Below are positions 1-6,853 of a DNA stretch of 8,644 nucleotides, in pieces. Below the pieces are notes generated by a model. The model was not told the DNA's origin and made no database searches. It was given only the letters and a program-made list of their open reading frames with translations. Made by a program: the position numbers and the translations under genes. The DNA is taken from assembly GCA_007128865.1 (NCBI GenBank), contig SKWP01000423.1, forward strand, positions 1-8,644, written 5' to 3'. The DNA is from Paracoccaceae bacterium. Its GTDB lineage: Bacteria; Pseudomonadota; Alphaproteobacteria; Rhodobacterales; Rhodobacteraceae. How positions within the stretch are numbered: position 1 is the first letter of the stretch; the number at the start of each line of letters is the position of its first letter.

Positions 1-501
1 CAGGCTGCGGCCGTAATGATGGGGAACGCCCCTGTCAAAGCCGTAGTCGGCGCCGAAGAACGCAAAGTCCTTGACCCCGGCGGCGGGCCCTGCCCGTTCG
101 ATCAGCGGCGCCAGCGGTGTACCGGTCCACTCCGAGGTGCCGACGGCCTCGTACATCCAGGGCATCGAAAAACACCGCGGCGACATGCCCGCACGGCCGT
201 TGCCGGCGCATTCCAGCGTCACCGGTCGGGTAACCCGTGGCAGGGCCATGATCTCGTCCAGGCCAATTGCGAACGGGGCCTCGAATGCGCCGGTGAAATG
301 CAGCACATGGCTGTCGGCCGCAAGCATGGGCACATCGAAATGGATCAGCAGGTAATGCGTGCCGGTTGGGGTGATTTCGCTGCCCAGGGTTTCCAGCAGC
401 GCCCCCGCATTGCGGTTGGCCAGCGCCACCTCCTCGCGCGAGAAAACGCCTTCTGTGACCGCCGGGCGGGGCGCACCGGCACGAAAGGGGGAATCATTCA
501 T
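1..501 (-). CDS. Sulfite oxidase-family molybdopterin-dependent oxidoreductase (N-terminal part; 3' end outside window)
   Basis: The minus strand is open from an ATG at 501 to the window edge, giving 167 residues without a stop. The start is well fixed: an in-frame TGA lies two codons upstream and a GAGG ribosome site about 10 bases before it. Residues 49-58 read HYLLIHFDVP. Residues 96-104 read TLECAGNGR, the sulfite-oxidase-fold motif in which the cysteine (C98) binds molybdenum, and residues 119-132 (AVGTSEWTGTPLAP) match the conserved stretch that follows it. This is known of the oxidoreductase molybdopterin-binding family, whose members oxidise sulfite or act as sulfoxide/other oxo-transfer enzymes. 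I see no signal or Tat peptide at the N-terminus, so a cytoplasmic location is inferred. The substrate cannot be told from this fragment, and the C-terminal dimerisation domain is not visible. It is transcribed away from the thiamine operon and is probably unrelated to it. Confidence 0.88.
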   Translation of the reverse strand, partial: MNDSPFRAGAPRPAVTEGVFSREEVALANRNAGALLETLGSEITPTGTHYLLIHFDVPMLAADSHVLHFTGAFEAPFAIGLDEIMALPRVTRPVTLECAGNGRAGMSPRCFSMPWMYEAVGTSEWTGTPLAPLIERAGPAAGVKDFAFFGADYGFDRGVPHHYGRSL

Positions 502-582
502 GGCTCAGATCACCTCGTCAGAGCGTTGGTCAACCGGCCGGAACCCGCAGGAAAGGCACGCCTGTCGCGCCTCCGGATCCGC

Positions 583-613
583 GCCTGCCGGTCCGGTCCT
601 TGCGCAGGCAGGC
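583..613. repeat. Inverted repeat (7-bp arms) in divergent intergenic region
   Basis: GCCTGCC at 583-589 is complementary to GGCAGGC at 607-613 with a 17-base spacer. It lies upstream of the sulfite-oxidase-like gene. It could be an operator arm pair or a chance product of high GC; no T-tract follows, so it is not a clear terminator. Confidence 0.35.
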
Positions 614-624
614 CGCCGGATGCA

Positions 625-644
625 GCGATTCTTTCGTGAATCGC
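625..644. repeat. Perfect inverted repeat GCGATTC-N6-GAATCGC, possible operator
   Basis: Seven-base arms at 625-631 and 638-644 flank the loop TTTCGT. The arms are more AT-rich than their surroundings, which makes chance less likely than for the neighbouring GC-only repeats. The repeat lies in the divergent region about 125 bases upstream of the sulfite-oxidase-like start. It overlaps a weak possible promoter for that gene (minus-strand TTGATC at 656-651, 17-base spacer, AAGAAT). A repressor or activator site for that gene is an inference only. Confidence 0.4.
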
Positions 645-741
645 CCCGGTGATCAAGTATCCTCTTGGCGCGCAGTGCCCTGCGCCCCAGTGCCGCGCGC
701 TTCGTTTGGTCCGGAATCTGCCTGACCGCACGCCATGTCCC

Positions 742-770
742 TTGCCTGCCGACGCCGGCAGGGCTAGGTC
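742..770 (+). promoter_or_regulatory. Probable promoter of the thiamine operon
   Basis: TTGCCT (742-747) and TAGGTC (765-770) are separated by exactly 17 bases and resemble a sigma-70 -35/-10 pair. Transcription would begin near 776-778, just before the riboswitch aptamer at 780, as is usual for TPP leaders. The spacer carries an inverted repeat (CCTGCCG 745-751, CGGCAGG 756-762). The -10 box is a weak match, so the call rests mainly on position. Confidence 0.5.
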
Positions 771-779
771 ATGACCCAT

Positions 780-863
780 CCGTTGGGGTGCCCCGCCAGG
801 GGGCTGAGAGGCCGCAAGCCAACCCATCGAACCTGATCCGGGTCATGCCGGCGGAGGGAACGG
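780..863 (+). promoter_or_regulatory. TPP riboswitch (THI box) aptamer
   Basis: The sequence carries the hallmark aptamer blocks in order: GGGGTGCC at 785-792, CTGAGA at 804-809 (pyrimidine sensor), ACCTGATCCGGGTCATGCC at 831-849, and GGCGGAGGGA at 850-859. A closing P1 helix forms between CCGTT (780-784) and AACGG (859-863). A small extra stem, GGC 810-812 with GCC 818-820, fits the optional P3a arm. The element senses thiamine pyrophosphate and turns the downstream thiamine genes off when it is abundant. It lies 69 bases before the thiD start, in the right orientation. Confidence 0.95.
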
Positions 864-868
864 TGACT

Positions 869-927
869 GTCGGGGGCGATGACCCCGGACAAACCCTGCC
901 CCTGCATCGGCAGCAAATGCAGGGGAG
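869..927 (+). promoter_or_regulatory. Riboswitch expression platform with Shine-Dalgarno-masking hairpin
   Basis: CCCCTGCAT (899-907) pairs perfectly with ATGCAGGGG (917-925), a 9-bp stem with a 9-base loop. Its 3' arm contains AGGGG of the thiD ribosome site (AGGGGAG, 921-927, five bases from the ATG). A preceding hairpin pairs 869-875 with 883-890, with one bulged G. GGGGC (873-877) could instead pair with GCCCC (898-902), which would break the masking stem. No T-run follows either stem, so control at translation initiation rather than termination is inferred. Confidence 0.7.
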
Positions 928-932
928 ACGAA

Positions 933-1742
933 ATGATACCGATCGCGCTTACCGTCGCCGGCTCGGATTCGGGCGGCGGTGCCGGCATCCAGGCCGATCT
1001 CAAGACGTTTTCCGCCCTCGGCGTCTACGGTGCCAGCGTGCTGACCGCGCTGACGGCACAGAACACCCGCACCGTCGCCATGGTCGAACCCGCCAGTTCC
1101 GCCATGATCGCCGCGCAGATGGCGGCGGTATTCGATGATCTGGCGGTTCGGGCGGTCAAGCTGGGAATGCTGGGCGGTCCCGAAACCATCGCGACGGTGG
1201 CCGACGGGCTGCGCGGGCGCAGGGTGCCCGTGGTGCTCGACCCGGTGATGGTGGCCAAGTCGGGCGACCGGCTGCTGCCGGCCGAAGCGCTGGAAGCGCT
1301 GCGTCGTGAGCTTCTGCCCCGGGCATCGCTGCTCACACCGAACCTGCCCGAGGCGGCCGATCTTCTGGGAATGCAGCCAGCCGGCGGTGAAGCCGCCATG
1401 ATCGAGCAGGGGCAGGCACTGCGGGCCCTGGGCGCGGCTGCGGTGCTGATGAAGGGCGGGCACGCCGGCGGCGCCACCTGCGTCGATCTGCTGATTACAG
1501 CCGAGGGTGTTTCGCGGCTGGTTGCGCCGCGACTGGCCACGCACAACACCCACGGGACGGGTTGCACATTGTCGGCGGCCATTGCGGCGGGGCTGGCGCA
1601 GGGGCTGGCGCTGGAACCGGCGGTGCGGCAGGCGCATGGTTACCTGCAAGGCGCGCTCGCTGCGGCCGACGATCTGGGCGTGGGCTCTGGCGCGGGTCAC
1701 GGGCCGGTGCATCATTTCCACGCGGTCTGGCGCGGTGGCTGA
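933..1742 (+). CDS. thiD: Hydroxymethylpyrimidine/phosphomethylpyrimidine kinase ThiD
   Basis: This kinase phosphorylates HMP to HMP-P and then to HMP-PP, the pyrimidine half of thiamine, in the cytoplasm. The 269-residue length fits the family. Residues 9-25 ([17 protein letters not shown]) form the substrate-binding N-terminal motif. NTHGTGC at 205-211 is the ribokinase-fold anion hole with the reactive-site cysteine C211, and KGGHAGG at 174-180 is also conserved. The start at 933 is chosen over an upstream ATG at 879 because the family begins [13 protein letters not shown] and AGGGGAG lies five bases before it. The upstream alternative would lie in the riboswitch leader. First gene of the thi operon, directly under the TPP riboswitch. 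Its stop overlaps the thiO start. Confidence 0.95.
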   Translation: MIPIALTVAGSDSGGGAGIQADLKTFSALGVYGASVLTALTAQNTRTVAMVEPASSAMIAAQMAAVFDDLAVRAVKLGMLGGPETIATVADGLRGRRVPVVLDPVMVAKSGDRLLPAEALEALRRELLPRASLLTPNLPEAADLLGMQPAGGEAAMIEQGQALRALGAAAVLMKGGHAGGATCVDLLITAEGVSRLVAPRLATHNTHGTGCTLSAAIAAGLAQGLALEPAVRQAHGYLQGALAAADDLGVGSGAGHGPVHHFHAVWRGG

Positions 1743-2700
1743 TGTCACGGTCCTTGGCGCCGGGGTGGCGGGGCTGTGGGCCGCCTTCACGCTGTCGCGT
1801 GCGGGGCTGTCGGTGCGGCTGATCGACCGGCACGGGGGGCCGGGGCCGCATGGCTGTTCCTGGTGGGCCGGAGGTATGCTCGCGCCCTTCTGCGAAGGCG
1901 CGATGGCCGAGCCGGCCGTGGTCGCCCACGGCCGGGCGGCTGCAACGGCCTGGGCGACGGTGACCGAGGTGATAGCCCGCGGCTCGCTGGTGGTGGCGCT
2001 GGCCCGCGACCGGGGCGAGCTGGAGCGGTTCGCCCGCCGGACCGGGGGGCACCGGCAGGTGACGGACCTGCGGGCGCTGGAGCCCGACCTGGCCGGCATT
2101 CGGCAGGCACTGTTCTTCGAACGCGAGGCGCATCTCGACCCGCGCCGCGCGCTGGCCGATCTGGTCGCCGCACTGGGCGCCCGCGACGTGCCGGTAGAGA
2201 CCGCCGAGACCACCCCCGAGGACATTCCCGGCCCGGTGATCGACGCCCGGGGCATCGGGGCCGGCCTGCCCGGCCTGCGGGCGGTACAGGGCGAAATGGT
2301 GGTGCTCCGGGCGCCGGAGATCCGCCTGACCCGCCCGCTGCGGCTGCTTCACCCGCGCCATCCGCTCTATATCGTGCCGCGGCCGGACGGGCAGTACATG
2401 CTGGGCGCCACACAGATCGAAAGCGCTGACCGGCGCGGCATGACGGCACGTTCGCTGATGGAACTGCTGGGCGCGGCCTATGCCCTCGACCCTCGGTTTG
2501 GCGAAGCCGAGGTTCTGGAGACCGGCGCCGACCTGCGCCCGGCGTTTGCCGACAACGTCCCTCGGGTGCTGGTACGCGGCCGGGTGGTGCATCTCAACGG
2601 CCTGTTCCGCCACGGCTATCTGATGGCGCCGGCGCTGGCGCGGCAGGCTGCCGACTGGATCACGCAAGGCATCAAGGGGGATCTCGTGGATGTGGATTGA
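1735..2700 (+). CDS. thiO: Glycine oxidase ThiO (FAD-dependent)
   Basis: ThiO oxidises glycine with FAD and oxygen to the dehydroglycine used by ThiG for thiazole formation. The protein has 321 residues if the GTG at 1735 is the start. That start puts the dinucleotide-binding motif GAGVAG at residues 8-13, as in the family; the longer open frame upstream is thiD read out of frame. The segment after the Rossmann strand (CSWWAGGMLAPFCEG) and the C-terminal NGLFRHGYLMAP, whose arginine holds the glycine carboxylate in known ThiO, are both present. It overlaps thiD by eight bases with no clear ribosome site of its own, so translational coupling is inferred. Sitting directly before thiS and thiG, it is far more likely ThiO than a generic D-amino acid oxidase. 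Confidence 0.92.
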   Translation: MADVTVLGAGVAGLWAAFTLSRAGLSVRLIDRHGGPGPHGCSWWAGGMLAPFCEGAMAEPAVVAHGRAAATAWATVTEVIARGSLVVALARDRGELERFARRTGGHRQVTDLRALEPDLAGIRQALFFEREAHLDPRRALADLVAALGARDVPVETAETTPEDIPGPVIDARGIGAGLPGLRAVQGEMVVLRAPEIRLTRPLRLLHPRHPLYIVPRPDGQYMLGATQIESADRRGMTARSLMELLGAAYALDPRFGEAEVLETGADLRPAFADNVPRVLVRGRVVHLNGLFRHGYLMAPALARQAADWITQGIKGDLVDVD

Positions 2701-2887
2701 AGTCAACGGCGAGCGCCGCACGCTGGCCGCAGCCACCGTGGCCGCGGCGCTGGAAGAGCTCGGCTGGAGCGGGGCGCGCGTGGCCACGGCGCTGAATGGC
2801 GAGTTCCTGCCGGCTGCCGCACGCGCCGACACCGGGTTGAAGGATGGCGACCGGCTGGAAGTGCTGGCGCCGATGCAGGGGGGCTGA
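2690..2887 (+). CDS. thiS: Sulfur carrier protein ThiS
   Basis: A 65-residue ubiquitin-fold protein ending in Gly-Gly, which is adenylated by ThiF and then carries the thiocarboxylate sulfur to ThiG. The N-terminal WIEVNGE strand, LNGEFLP in the middle and the KDGDRLEVLAPMQGG tail match ThiS, and the length is the family norm. The start overlaps the end of thiO by 11 bases, and AAGGGGG lies nine bases upstream. Confidence 0.95.
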   Translation: MWIEVNGERRTLAAATVAAALEELGWSGARVATALNGEFLPAAARADTGLKDGDRLEVLAPMQGG

Positions 2888-2890
2888 GCG

Positions 2891-3667
2891 ATGGCAGATA
2901 CCGCCGCACGAGACTTCTATGGCGCGACGCTCGACACGCCGCTCATGCTGGGCACCGCACAATACCCCTCGCCTGCGGTGCTGGAGGCCGCCTTTCGCGC
3001 ATCCGGCGCCTCGGTCGCCACCGTGTCGCTGCGCCGCGAGGCCGGTCAGGGACAGGCCTTCTGGGAGATCATCCGCGGCCTCGGCGTGCGGGTGCTGCCC
3101 AACACGGCCGGCTGCCACAGCGCAGGCGAGGCGATCACCACCGCCCGCATGGCACGGGAACTCTTTGACACGCCCTGGATCAAGCTGGAGGTGATCGGCC
3201 ATGCAGACACGCTGCAACCCGATCCCTTCGGCCTCTTGGAAGCCGCCGAGGTGCTGGCGGCCGAAGGCTTCGAGGTGTTTGCCTACACCACCGAAGACCA
3301 GGTACTTGCCGCGCGCCTGCTGGACGCGGGCTGCCGGGTGCTGATGCCCTGGGGGGCGCCTATCGGCACTGGCCTGGGCCTGAACAACCCTTATGGCCTG
3401 CGCTGCCTGCGCGCGGCCTTTCCCGCTATCCCGATGGTCATCGACGCCGGCCTCGGCCTGCCCAGCCATGCCGCGCAGGCGATGGAGATGGGTTTCGACG
3501 CGGTGCTGCTGAACACCGCCGTGGCGCAGGCGGGTGACCCGGTGGCCATGGCAAGGGCCTTTGCGCTGGCCGTCGAGGCGGGAAGGCTGGCCCACATGGC
3601 CGACCCGATGGCGCCGCGCGAGATGGCCGCACCCTCTACCCCCTTGCCGGGAAAGGCATGGCTGTGA
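2891..3667 (+). CDS. thiG: Thiazole synthase ThiG
   Basis: ThiG condenses 1-deoxy-D-xylulose 5-phosphate, dehydroglycine and ThiS-thiocarboxylate sulfur into the thiazole phosphate. The 258-residue protein is a TIM barrel of normal length. WIKLEVIG at 96-103 contains the Schiff-base lysine K98. LPNTAGC at 69-75, the phosphate-loop region [17 protein letters not shown] and [16 protein letters not shown] are all conserved. After the active lysine the usual GDD reads GHAD, a mild variant. It starts three bases after the thiS stop with AGGGGGG seven bases before the ATG, and its end overlaps thiE by ten bases. With ThiS and ThiO adjacent, the function is secure. Confidence 0.97.
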   Translation: MADTAARDFYGATLDTPLMLGTAQYPSPAVLEAAFRASGASVATVSLRREAGQGQAFWEIIRGLGVRVLPNTAGCHSAGEAITTARMARELFDTPWIKLEVIGHADTLQPDPFGLLEAAEVLAAEGFEVFAYTTEDQVLAARLLDAGCRVLMPWGAPIGTGLGLNNPYGLRCLRAAFPAIPMVIDAGLGLPSHAAQAMEMGFDAVLLNTAVAQAGDPVAMARAFALAVEAGRLAHMADPMAPREMAAPSTPLPGKAWL

Positions 3668-4260
3668 CCTTGCCCCGCTTCTACCCGATCTTCGACAGCG
3701 TGGACTGGCTGGAACGGGCCCTGCCGCTGGGGGTCCGGCTGGTACAGCTGCGCATCAAGGAAAGGGCGCCCGACCGGCTGCGGGCCGAGATACGCGCCGG
3801 ACTGGCGCTTGCCCGCCGCCATGGCGCAACGCTGGTGGTCAACGATCACTGGCAGCTGGCCATCGATGAAGGCGCCGCATGGCTGCATCTGGGGCAGGAG
3901 GACCTCGACACCGCCGACCTGCCCGCCATCCGCCGCGCGGGGCTGAAGCTGGGCGTCTCCACCCATGACGATGCCGAACTGGAGCGCGCGCTGGCGCTGG
4001 CGCCGGACTATGTGGCCCTTGGCCCGGTCTGGCCCACGATCCTGAAACAGATGCCCTGGGCGCCGCAGGGGCTTGACCGTCTGGCCGAGTGGAAGCGCCG
4101 GGTGGGCGACGTCCCGCTCTGTGCCATCGGCGGCATCACCGTCGAGCGCGCGCCGCAGGCGCTGGCGGCCGGCGCCGATCTGGTGGCCGCCGTTACCGAC
4201 ATCACCCTCAACTCCGACCCCGAGGCGCGGATGCGCGCCTGGCTGGAGGCCTGCGGATGA
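3658..4260 (+). CDS. thiE: Thiamine phosphate synthase ThiE
   Basis: ThiE joins HMP-PP and thiazole phosphate to give thiamine monophosphate. The 200-residue TIM-barrel protein shows QLRIKE near residue 30, the metal-binding [52 protein letters not shown] and the phosphate-binding CAIGGI. The substrate loop is like that of E. coli ThiE (TKQMPSAPQGL), with Leu in place of the Thr before Lys. The ATG at 3658 is taken as start; the GTG two codons later (3664) has better spacing from GGAAAGG and could be the true start. The stop overlaps the thiF-like ATG (ATGA). Confidence 0.95.
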   Translation: MAVTLPRFYPIFDSVDWLERALPLGVRLVQLRIKERAPDRLRAEIRAGLALARRHGATLVVNDHWQLAIDEGAAWLHLGQEDLDTADLPAIRRAGLKLGVSTHDDAELERALALAPDYVALGPVWPTILKQMPWAPQGLDRLAEWKRRVGDVPLCAIGGITVERAPQALAAGADLVAAVTDITLNSDPEARMRAWLEACG

Positions 4261-5222
4261 GGCACGCGCGCCAGATCGCCCTGCCACAGGTCGGCCCCGG
4301 CGGGCAGGCCCGGCTGGCCGCGGCGCGGGTGCTGGTGGTGGGCGCCGGCGGGCTGGGCGTGCCGGTGCTGCAATACCTTGCAGGCGCCGGGGTGGGACGG
4401 ATCACGCTGGTCGATCCCGACCGGGTGGAGGAAACGAACCTGCACCGCCAGCCGCTCTATGCCATGGCCGATCTGGGCGCGCCCAAGGCCGAAGCCGCGG
4501 CACGCCGGCTGGCCGTGCTTGACCCCGCGGTGACGGTGATACCACGGGTGGAATGGCTGGACCCGGCCAATGCGCCGGGTCTGGTGGCCGCGTCAGATGT
4601 GGTACTCGACTGCGCCGATACATTTGCCGTCGGCCTGACGCTGTCGGATGCCTGCATGGATGCCGGCAAGCCGCTGATCACCGCCTCGGCGCTGGGGCTT
4701 GCGGGCTATTCGGCGGGCTGCTGCGGGGCGGCGCCCTCGCTGCGTGCGCTGTTCCCCGACCTGCCCGCAAGCGCCGCCACCTGCGCCACCGCCGGTGTAT
4801 CCGGTCCCGTGGTGGGCACCATCGGTGCGCTTCAGGCGCAGATGGCGCTTTCGGTGCTGCTGGGGCTCGCACCCTCGCCGCTGGGCCGGCTGGTTTCGTT
4901 CGATGCCGCCGGCTGGCGCATGGGCGGCTTCCGCTTTGACCGCGCGCCCGAACCGACGCGCCCGCTGCGCTTCATTGCCCGCGGTCAGATCACCCCCGGC
5001 GACCTGCTCATCGACCTGCGCGCCGAGGCGCAGCCTTTCGCCCCCGCCGCCCGCCACATTCCGCCAGGGGCCATTGCCCGCCTTTCGCCACCGCACGGCG
5101 CGCGCGTGGTGCTGGCCTGCCGCACCGGCCTGCGCGCCCACAACGCCGGACAGTCCCTGCAATCCCGCTGGCCGGGCGAGATCGCCCTGCTGGCCATCCC
5201 CGATCAGGAGATCACGCCATGA
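4257..5222 (+). CDS. thiF: ThiF-like adenylyltransferase fused to a rhodanese domain
   Basis: An E1-type enzyme of 321 residues, predicted to adenylate the ThiS C-terminus and load sulfur on it. The N-terminal part opens HARQIALP (compare the family's RYSRQ). It has the nucleotide loop GAGGLG (29-34), NLHRQ with R64, K77, D121, and the catalytic-type cysteine C176 in TCATAGVSGPVVG. Residues about 245-321 form a short rhodanese-like domain with active loop CRTGLRA (C288), which would receive persulfide sulfur. Odd point: the two CxxC pairs that bind zinc in MoeB and ThiF are absent. The first is replaced by GAAPSLRALF (157-166); the second falls in a region (about 222-236) without cysteine. 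It could be labelled MoeB/HesA, but the thi operon setting favours ThiF. GGAGG lies seven bases before the start. Confidence 0.88.
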   Translation: MRHARQIALPQVGPGGQARLAAARVLVVGAGGLGVPVLQYLAGAGVGRITLVDPDRVEETNLHRQPLYAMADLGAPKAEAAARRLAVLDPAVTVIPRVEWLDPANAPGLVAASDVVLDCADTFAVGLTLSDACMDAGKPLITASALGLAGYSAGCCGAAPSLRALFPDLPASAATCATAGVSGPVVGTIGALQAQMALSVLLGLAPSPLGRLVSFDAAGWRMGGFRFDRAPEPTRPLRFIARGQITPGDLLIDLRAEAQPFAPAARHIPPGAIARLSPPHGARVVLACRTGLRAHNAGQSLQSRWPGEIALLAIPDQEITP

Positions 5223-5899
5223 CCGACAACGCCCCCGACTACGGCCGCGCTTTCGCCCTGTGGCGTGCCGCCGCACCCGACTGGGCCGCCTATACCCATC
5301 ACGCCTTTGTCGAGGGGCTGCGCCGGGGCGACCTGCCACGTGAGCGGTTCCTCCATTACCTGCGTCAGGATTACCTCTTCCTGATCCATTTCGGCCGGGC
5401 CTGGGCGCTGGCCGCTGCCAAGGCGGATGACCTCGCCGAGATGCAGGCGGCCGCGGCCACGGTCCATGGGCTGACCCATCACGAGATGCCCCTGCATGTC
5501 GCCATCTGCGCCCGCGCCGGGATCGATGCTGCGACGCTGGAGGCCACCGTCGAGGCCCCGGCGAACCTTGCCTACACCCGCTATGTGCTGGAGGCGGGCT
5601 ATTCCGGCGATTTCCTTGACCTGATCGCGGCCCTGGCGCCTTGCGTGCTTGGCTACGGCGAGATCGGCCACCGGCTTGCGGGCACCGATGGCCCCTATGC
5701 GGAATGGATCGCGACTTATGCGGGGCCCGAGTATCAGGCCATTTGCCACAACGTCGGCGCACTCATCGACAAGGCGCTTGCCCGACGCCTTGGCACGGGC
5801 TGGGATGCCCTGCCCCGGCACGCCACGCTCTCTCGCCACTTTGCAACCGCCACGCGGCTCGAAGTCGGATTCTGGGATATGGCACTGTCCGGCAACTGA
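5219..5899 (+). CDS. tenA: TenA family aminopyrimidine aminohydrolase / thiaminase II
   Basis: TenA hydrolyses aminopyrimidine breakdown products of thiamine to HMP, and can cleave thiamine. It is cytoplasmic and all-helical. At 226 residues it has the usual length. Residues matching the known active site are D51 (RQDYLFLIHF), Y122, the cysteine C142 in LAPCVLGYGEIG with Y146, Y172 (GPEYQA), and E215 before GFWDMA. This is the cysteine-containing (TenA_C) type. The start overlaps the thiF stop (ATGA) with AGGAG eight bases upstream. Last gene of the riboswitch-controlled operon. It can feed HMP to ThiD, which fits a salvage role since no thiC is seen here. Confidence 0.94.
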   Translation: MTDNAPDYGRAFALWRAAAPDWAAYTHHAFVEGLRRGDLPRERFLHYLRQDYLFLIHFGRAWALAAAKADDLAEMQAAAATVHGLTHHEMPLHVAICARAGIDAATLEATVEAPANLAYTRYVLEAGYSGDFLDLIAALAPCVLGYGEIGHRLAGTDGPYAEWIATYAGPEYQAICHNVGALIDKALARRLGTGWDALPRHATLSRHFATATRLEVGFWDMALSGN

Positions 5900-5953
5900 A
5901 CGCCGTTGTTCATGCAATGGCAACCTTCGGCCAGCCGCCGCGATTGACCGGGC

Positions 5954-5986
5954 CGCACGGCCTGCCCCGTGCGCCCGTCAGGGCGC
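5954..5986 (+). terminator. Two overlapping stem-loops after tenA, possible transcript end
   Basis: CGCACGG (5954-5960) pairs with CCGTGCG (5967-5973). GCGCCC (5971-5976) pairs with GGGCGC (5981-5986) around a GTCA loop. They share 5971-5973, so they cannot both form fully. They lie 55 bases after the tenA stop, in the gap before the opposing tRNA gene. Only a poor T-content tail follows (CCGATCTT), so a rho-independent terminator is uncertain. The region 5900-6078 otherwise shows nothing recognisable. Confidence 0.35.
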
Positions 5987-6078
5987 CCGATCTTGCAGAA
6001 CGCGCCCGACCGGGGCAGGCGCGACATGGTGTGATGCAGCAGGCCGCGAAACGGACAGCGTCCTGGCGAGCGGGATGA

Positions 6079-6164
6079 TGGTGCCCGAGGCGAGATTCGA
6101 ACTCGCACACCCGCTAGGGCGGAGGATTTTGAATCCCCTGCGTCTACCGTTCCGCCACTCGGGC
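6079..6164 (-). tRNA. tRNA-Leu (anticodon CAA)
   Basis: On the minus strand the 86-base gene begins GCCCGAG and ends CTCGGGC-A-CCA, a perfect 7-bp acceptor stem with encoded CCA. The anticodon arm is GGGGA-TTCAAAA-TCCTC, giving anticodon CAA, which reads UUG. A long variable arm (CGCCCTAGCGGGTG region) marks it as a class II leucine tRNA. The T arm is GCGAG-TTCGAAT-CTCGC. It stands alone, transcribed towards tenA, with a convincing promoter just upstream. Confidence 0.96.
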
Positions 6165-6173
6165 CCGGACCCA

Positions 6174-6202
6174 GCGTTAGCCTGCCCCGAAGCGCAGGTC
6201 AA
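6174..6202 (-). promoter_or_regulatory. Promoter of tRNA-Leu
   Basis: On the minus strand TTGACC (6202-6197) and TAACGC (6179-6174) are 17 bases apart. The predicted start near 6167 is a few bases before the mature tRNA 5' end at 6164. Both boxes and the spacing match a sigma-70 promoter. Confidence 0.65.
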
Positions 6203-6222
6203 CGCACAGCGCAGCGGAACGG

Positions 6223-6251
6223 TTGACCTTGGCGCCTGCGCGTGCTGCATG
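6223..6251 (+). promoter_or_regulatory. Possible promoter of the yqaA-dsbB pair
   Basis: TTGACC at 6223-6228 is a good -35 box on the plus strand. The best-spaced -10 candidate, TGCATG (6246-6251), is weak. This box mirrors the tRNA promoter's -35 box, so the two form an inverted repeat (GGTCAAC 6197-6203, GTTGACC 6222-6228). Confidence 0.35.
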
Positions 6252-6274
6252 GGTGCAGTTTTCAGGAAAGCTCC

Positions 6275-6853
6275 ATGCTTCGACGCCTTTACGACTGGAC
6301 GCTGTCGCTTGCGCGCGCACCCCATGCCCTGACGGCGCTGGCTGTCATTGCCTTCATCGAAAGCTCGGTCTTTCCGATCCCGCCCGACGTGCTGATGATC
6401 CCGATGATCATCGCCGCCCCGCACCGGGCCTTCCTGATTGCCGGGGTGGCCACGCTGGCCTCGGTTCTGGGCGGGGTGGCGGGCTATGCCATCGGCTGGG
6501 GGCTTTACGACACCGTCGGCCGCCCGGTTCTGGAGTTCTATGGCAAGGATGCCTATTTCGCCGAATTCGCCACCCGCTACAACGAATGGGGCGCCTGGGT
6601 GGTGCTTTTCGCCGGGGTCACGCCCTTTCCCTACAAGGTGATCACCATCCTTTCCGGTGCCACGGCACTGTCGCTGCCGGTGTTCATCCTCGCCAGCGTG
6701 ATCGCCCGCGGGCTGCGGTTCTTCATCGTTGCCGCCTTGCTGTGGCGCTTCGGCGCACCCATCCGTGATTTCATCGAACGCCGACTCGGGCTTATGTTCA
6801 CCCTGTTCATGATCCTGCTGATCGGAGGATTTGCGGCGGTGAGATACCTGTGA
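6275..6853 (+). CDS. YqaA/DedA-family (SNARE-associated) inner membrane protein
   Basis: A 192-residue hydrophobic protein of the VTT/DedA superfamily, YqaA-like branch. Hydrophobic segments lie at about 19-33, 52-75, 105-130, 135-157 and 172-188. FIESSVFPIPPDVL (27-40) holds the conserved acidic residue, and GVTPFPYKVITILSG (114-128) and the ARGLRFF arginine region (144-150) are typical family motifs. Related DedA proteins are implicated in membrane homeostasis and lipid carrier flipping; the exact role of this branch is not established. The ATG at 6275 is chosen because AGGA lies about seven bases before it and the family begins MLRRLYDWTL; an in-frame ATG 33 bases earlier lacks this support. 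Its stop overlaps the dsbB start, indicating a two-gene operon. Confidence 0.88.
   Translation: MLRRLYDWTLSLARAPHALTALAVIAFIESSVFPIPPDVLMIPMIIAAPHRAFLIAGVATLASVLGGVAGYAIGWGLYDTVGRPVLEFYGKDAYFAEFATRYNEWGAWVVLFAGVTPFPYKVITILSGATALSLPVFILASVIARGLRFFIVAALLWRFGAPIRDFIERRLGLMFTLFMILLIGGFAAVRYL

Noticed and set aside
879..932. N-terminal extension of thiD from an ATG at 879
   Set aside because: It lies in the riboswitch expression platform, has no family similarity, and the start at 933 has a good ribosome site and the conserved first residues.
843..2832. Long open frames on the minus strand opposite thiD and thiO (up to 470 codons)
   Set aside because: Their products are arginine/proline/glycine-rich with no family motif, and they lie exactly opposite clear thiD, thiO and thiS genes. 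They are GC-driven shadows.
4257..5222. Molybdopterin synthase adenylyltransferase MoeB, given a molybdoenzyme gene at the left edge
   Set aside because: It overlaps thiE and tenA inside a riboswitch-controlled thi operon with thiS, and no molybdopterin genes are present. A shared role with MoaD cannot be excluded.
6079..6164. tRNA-Leu as an integration site for a mobile element
   Set aside because: No integrase and no repeat of the tRNA 3' end were found nearby, and both flanks are ordinary housekeeping genes.
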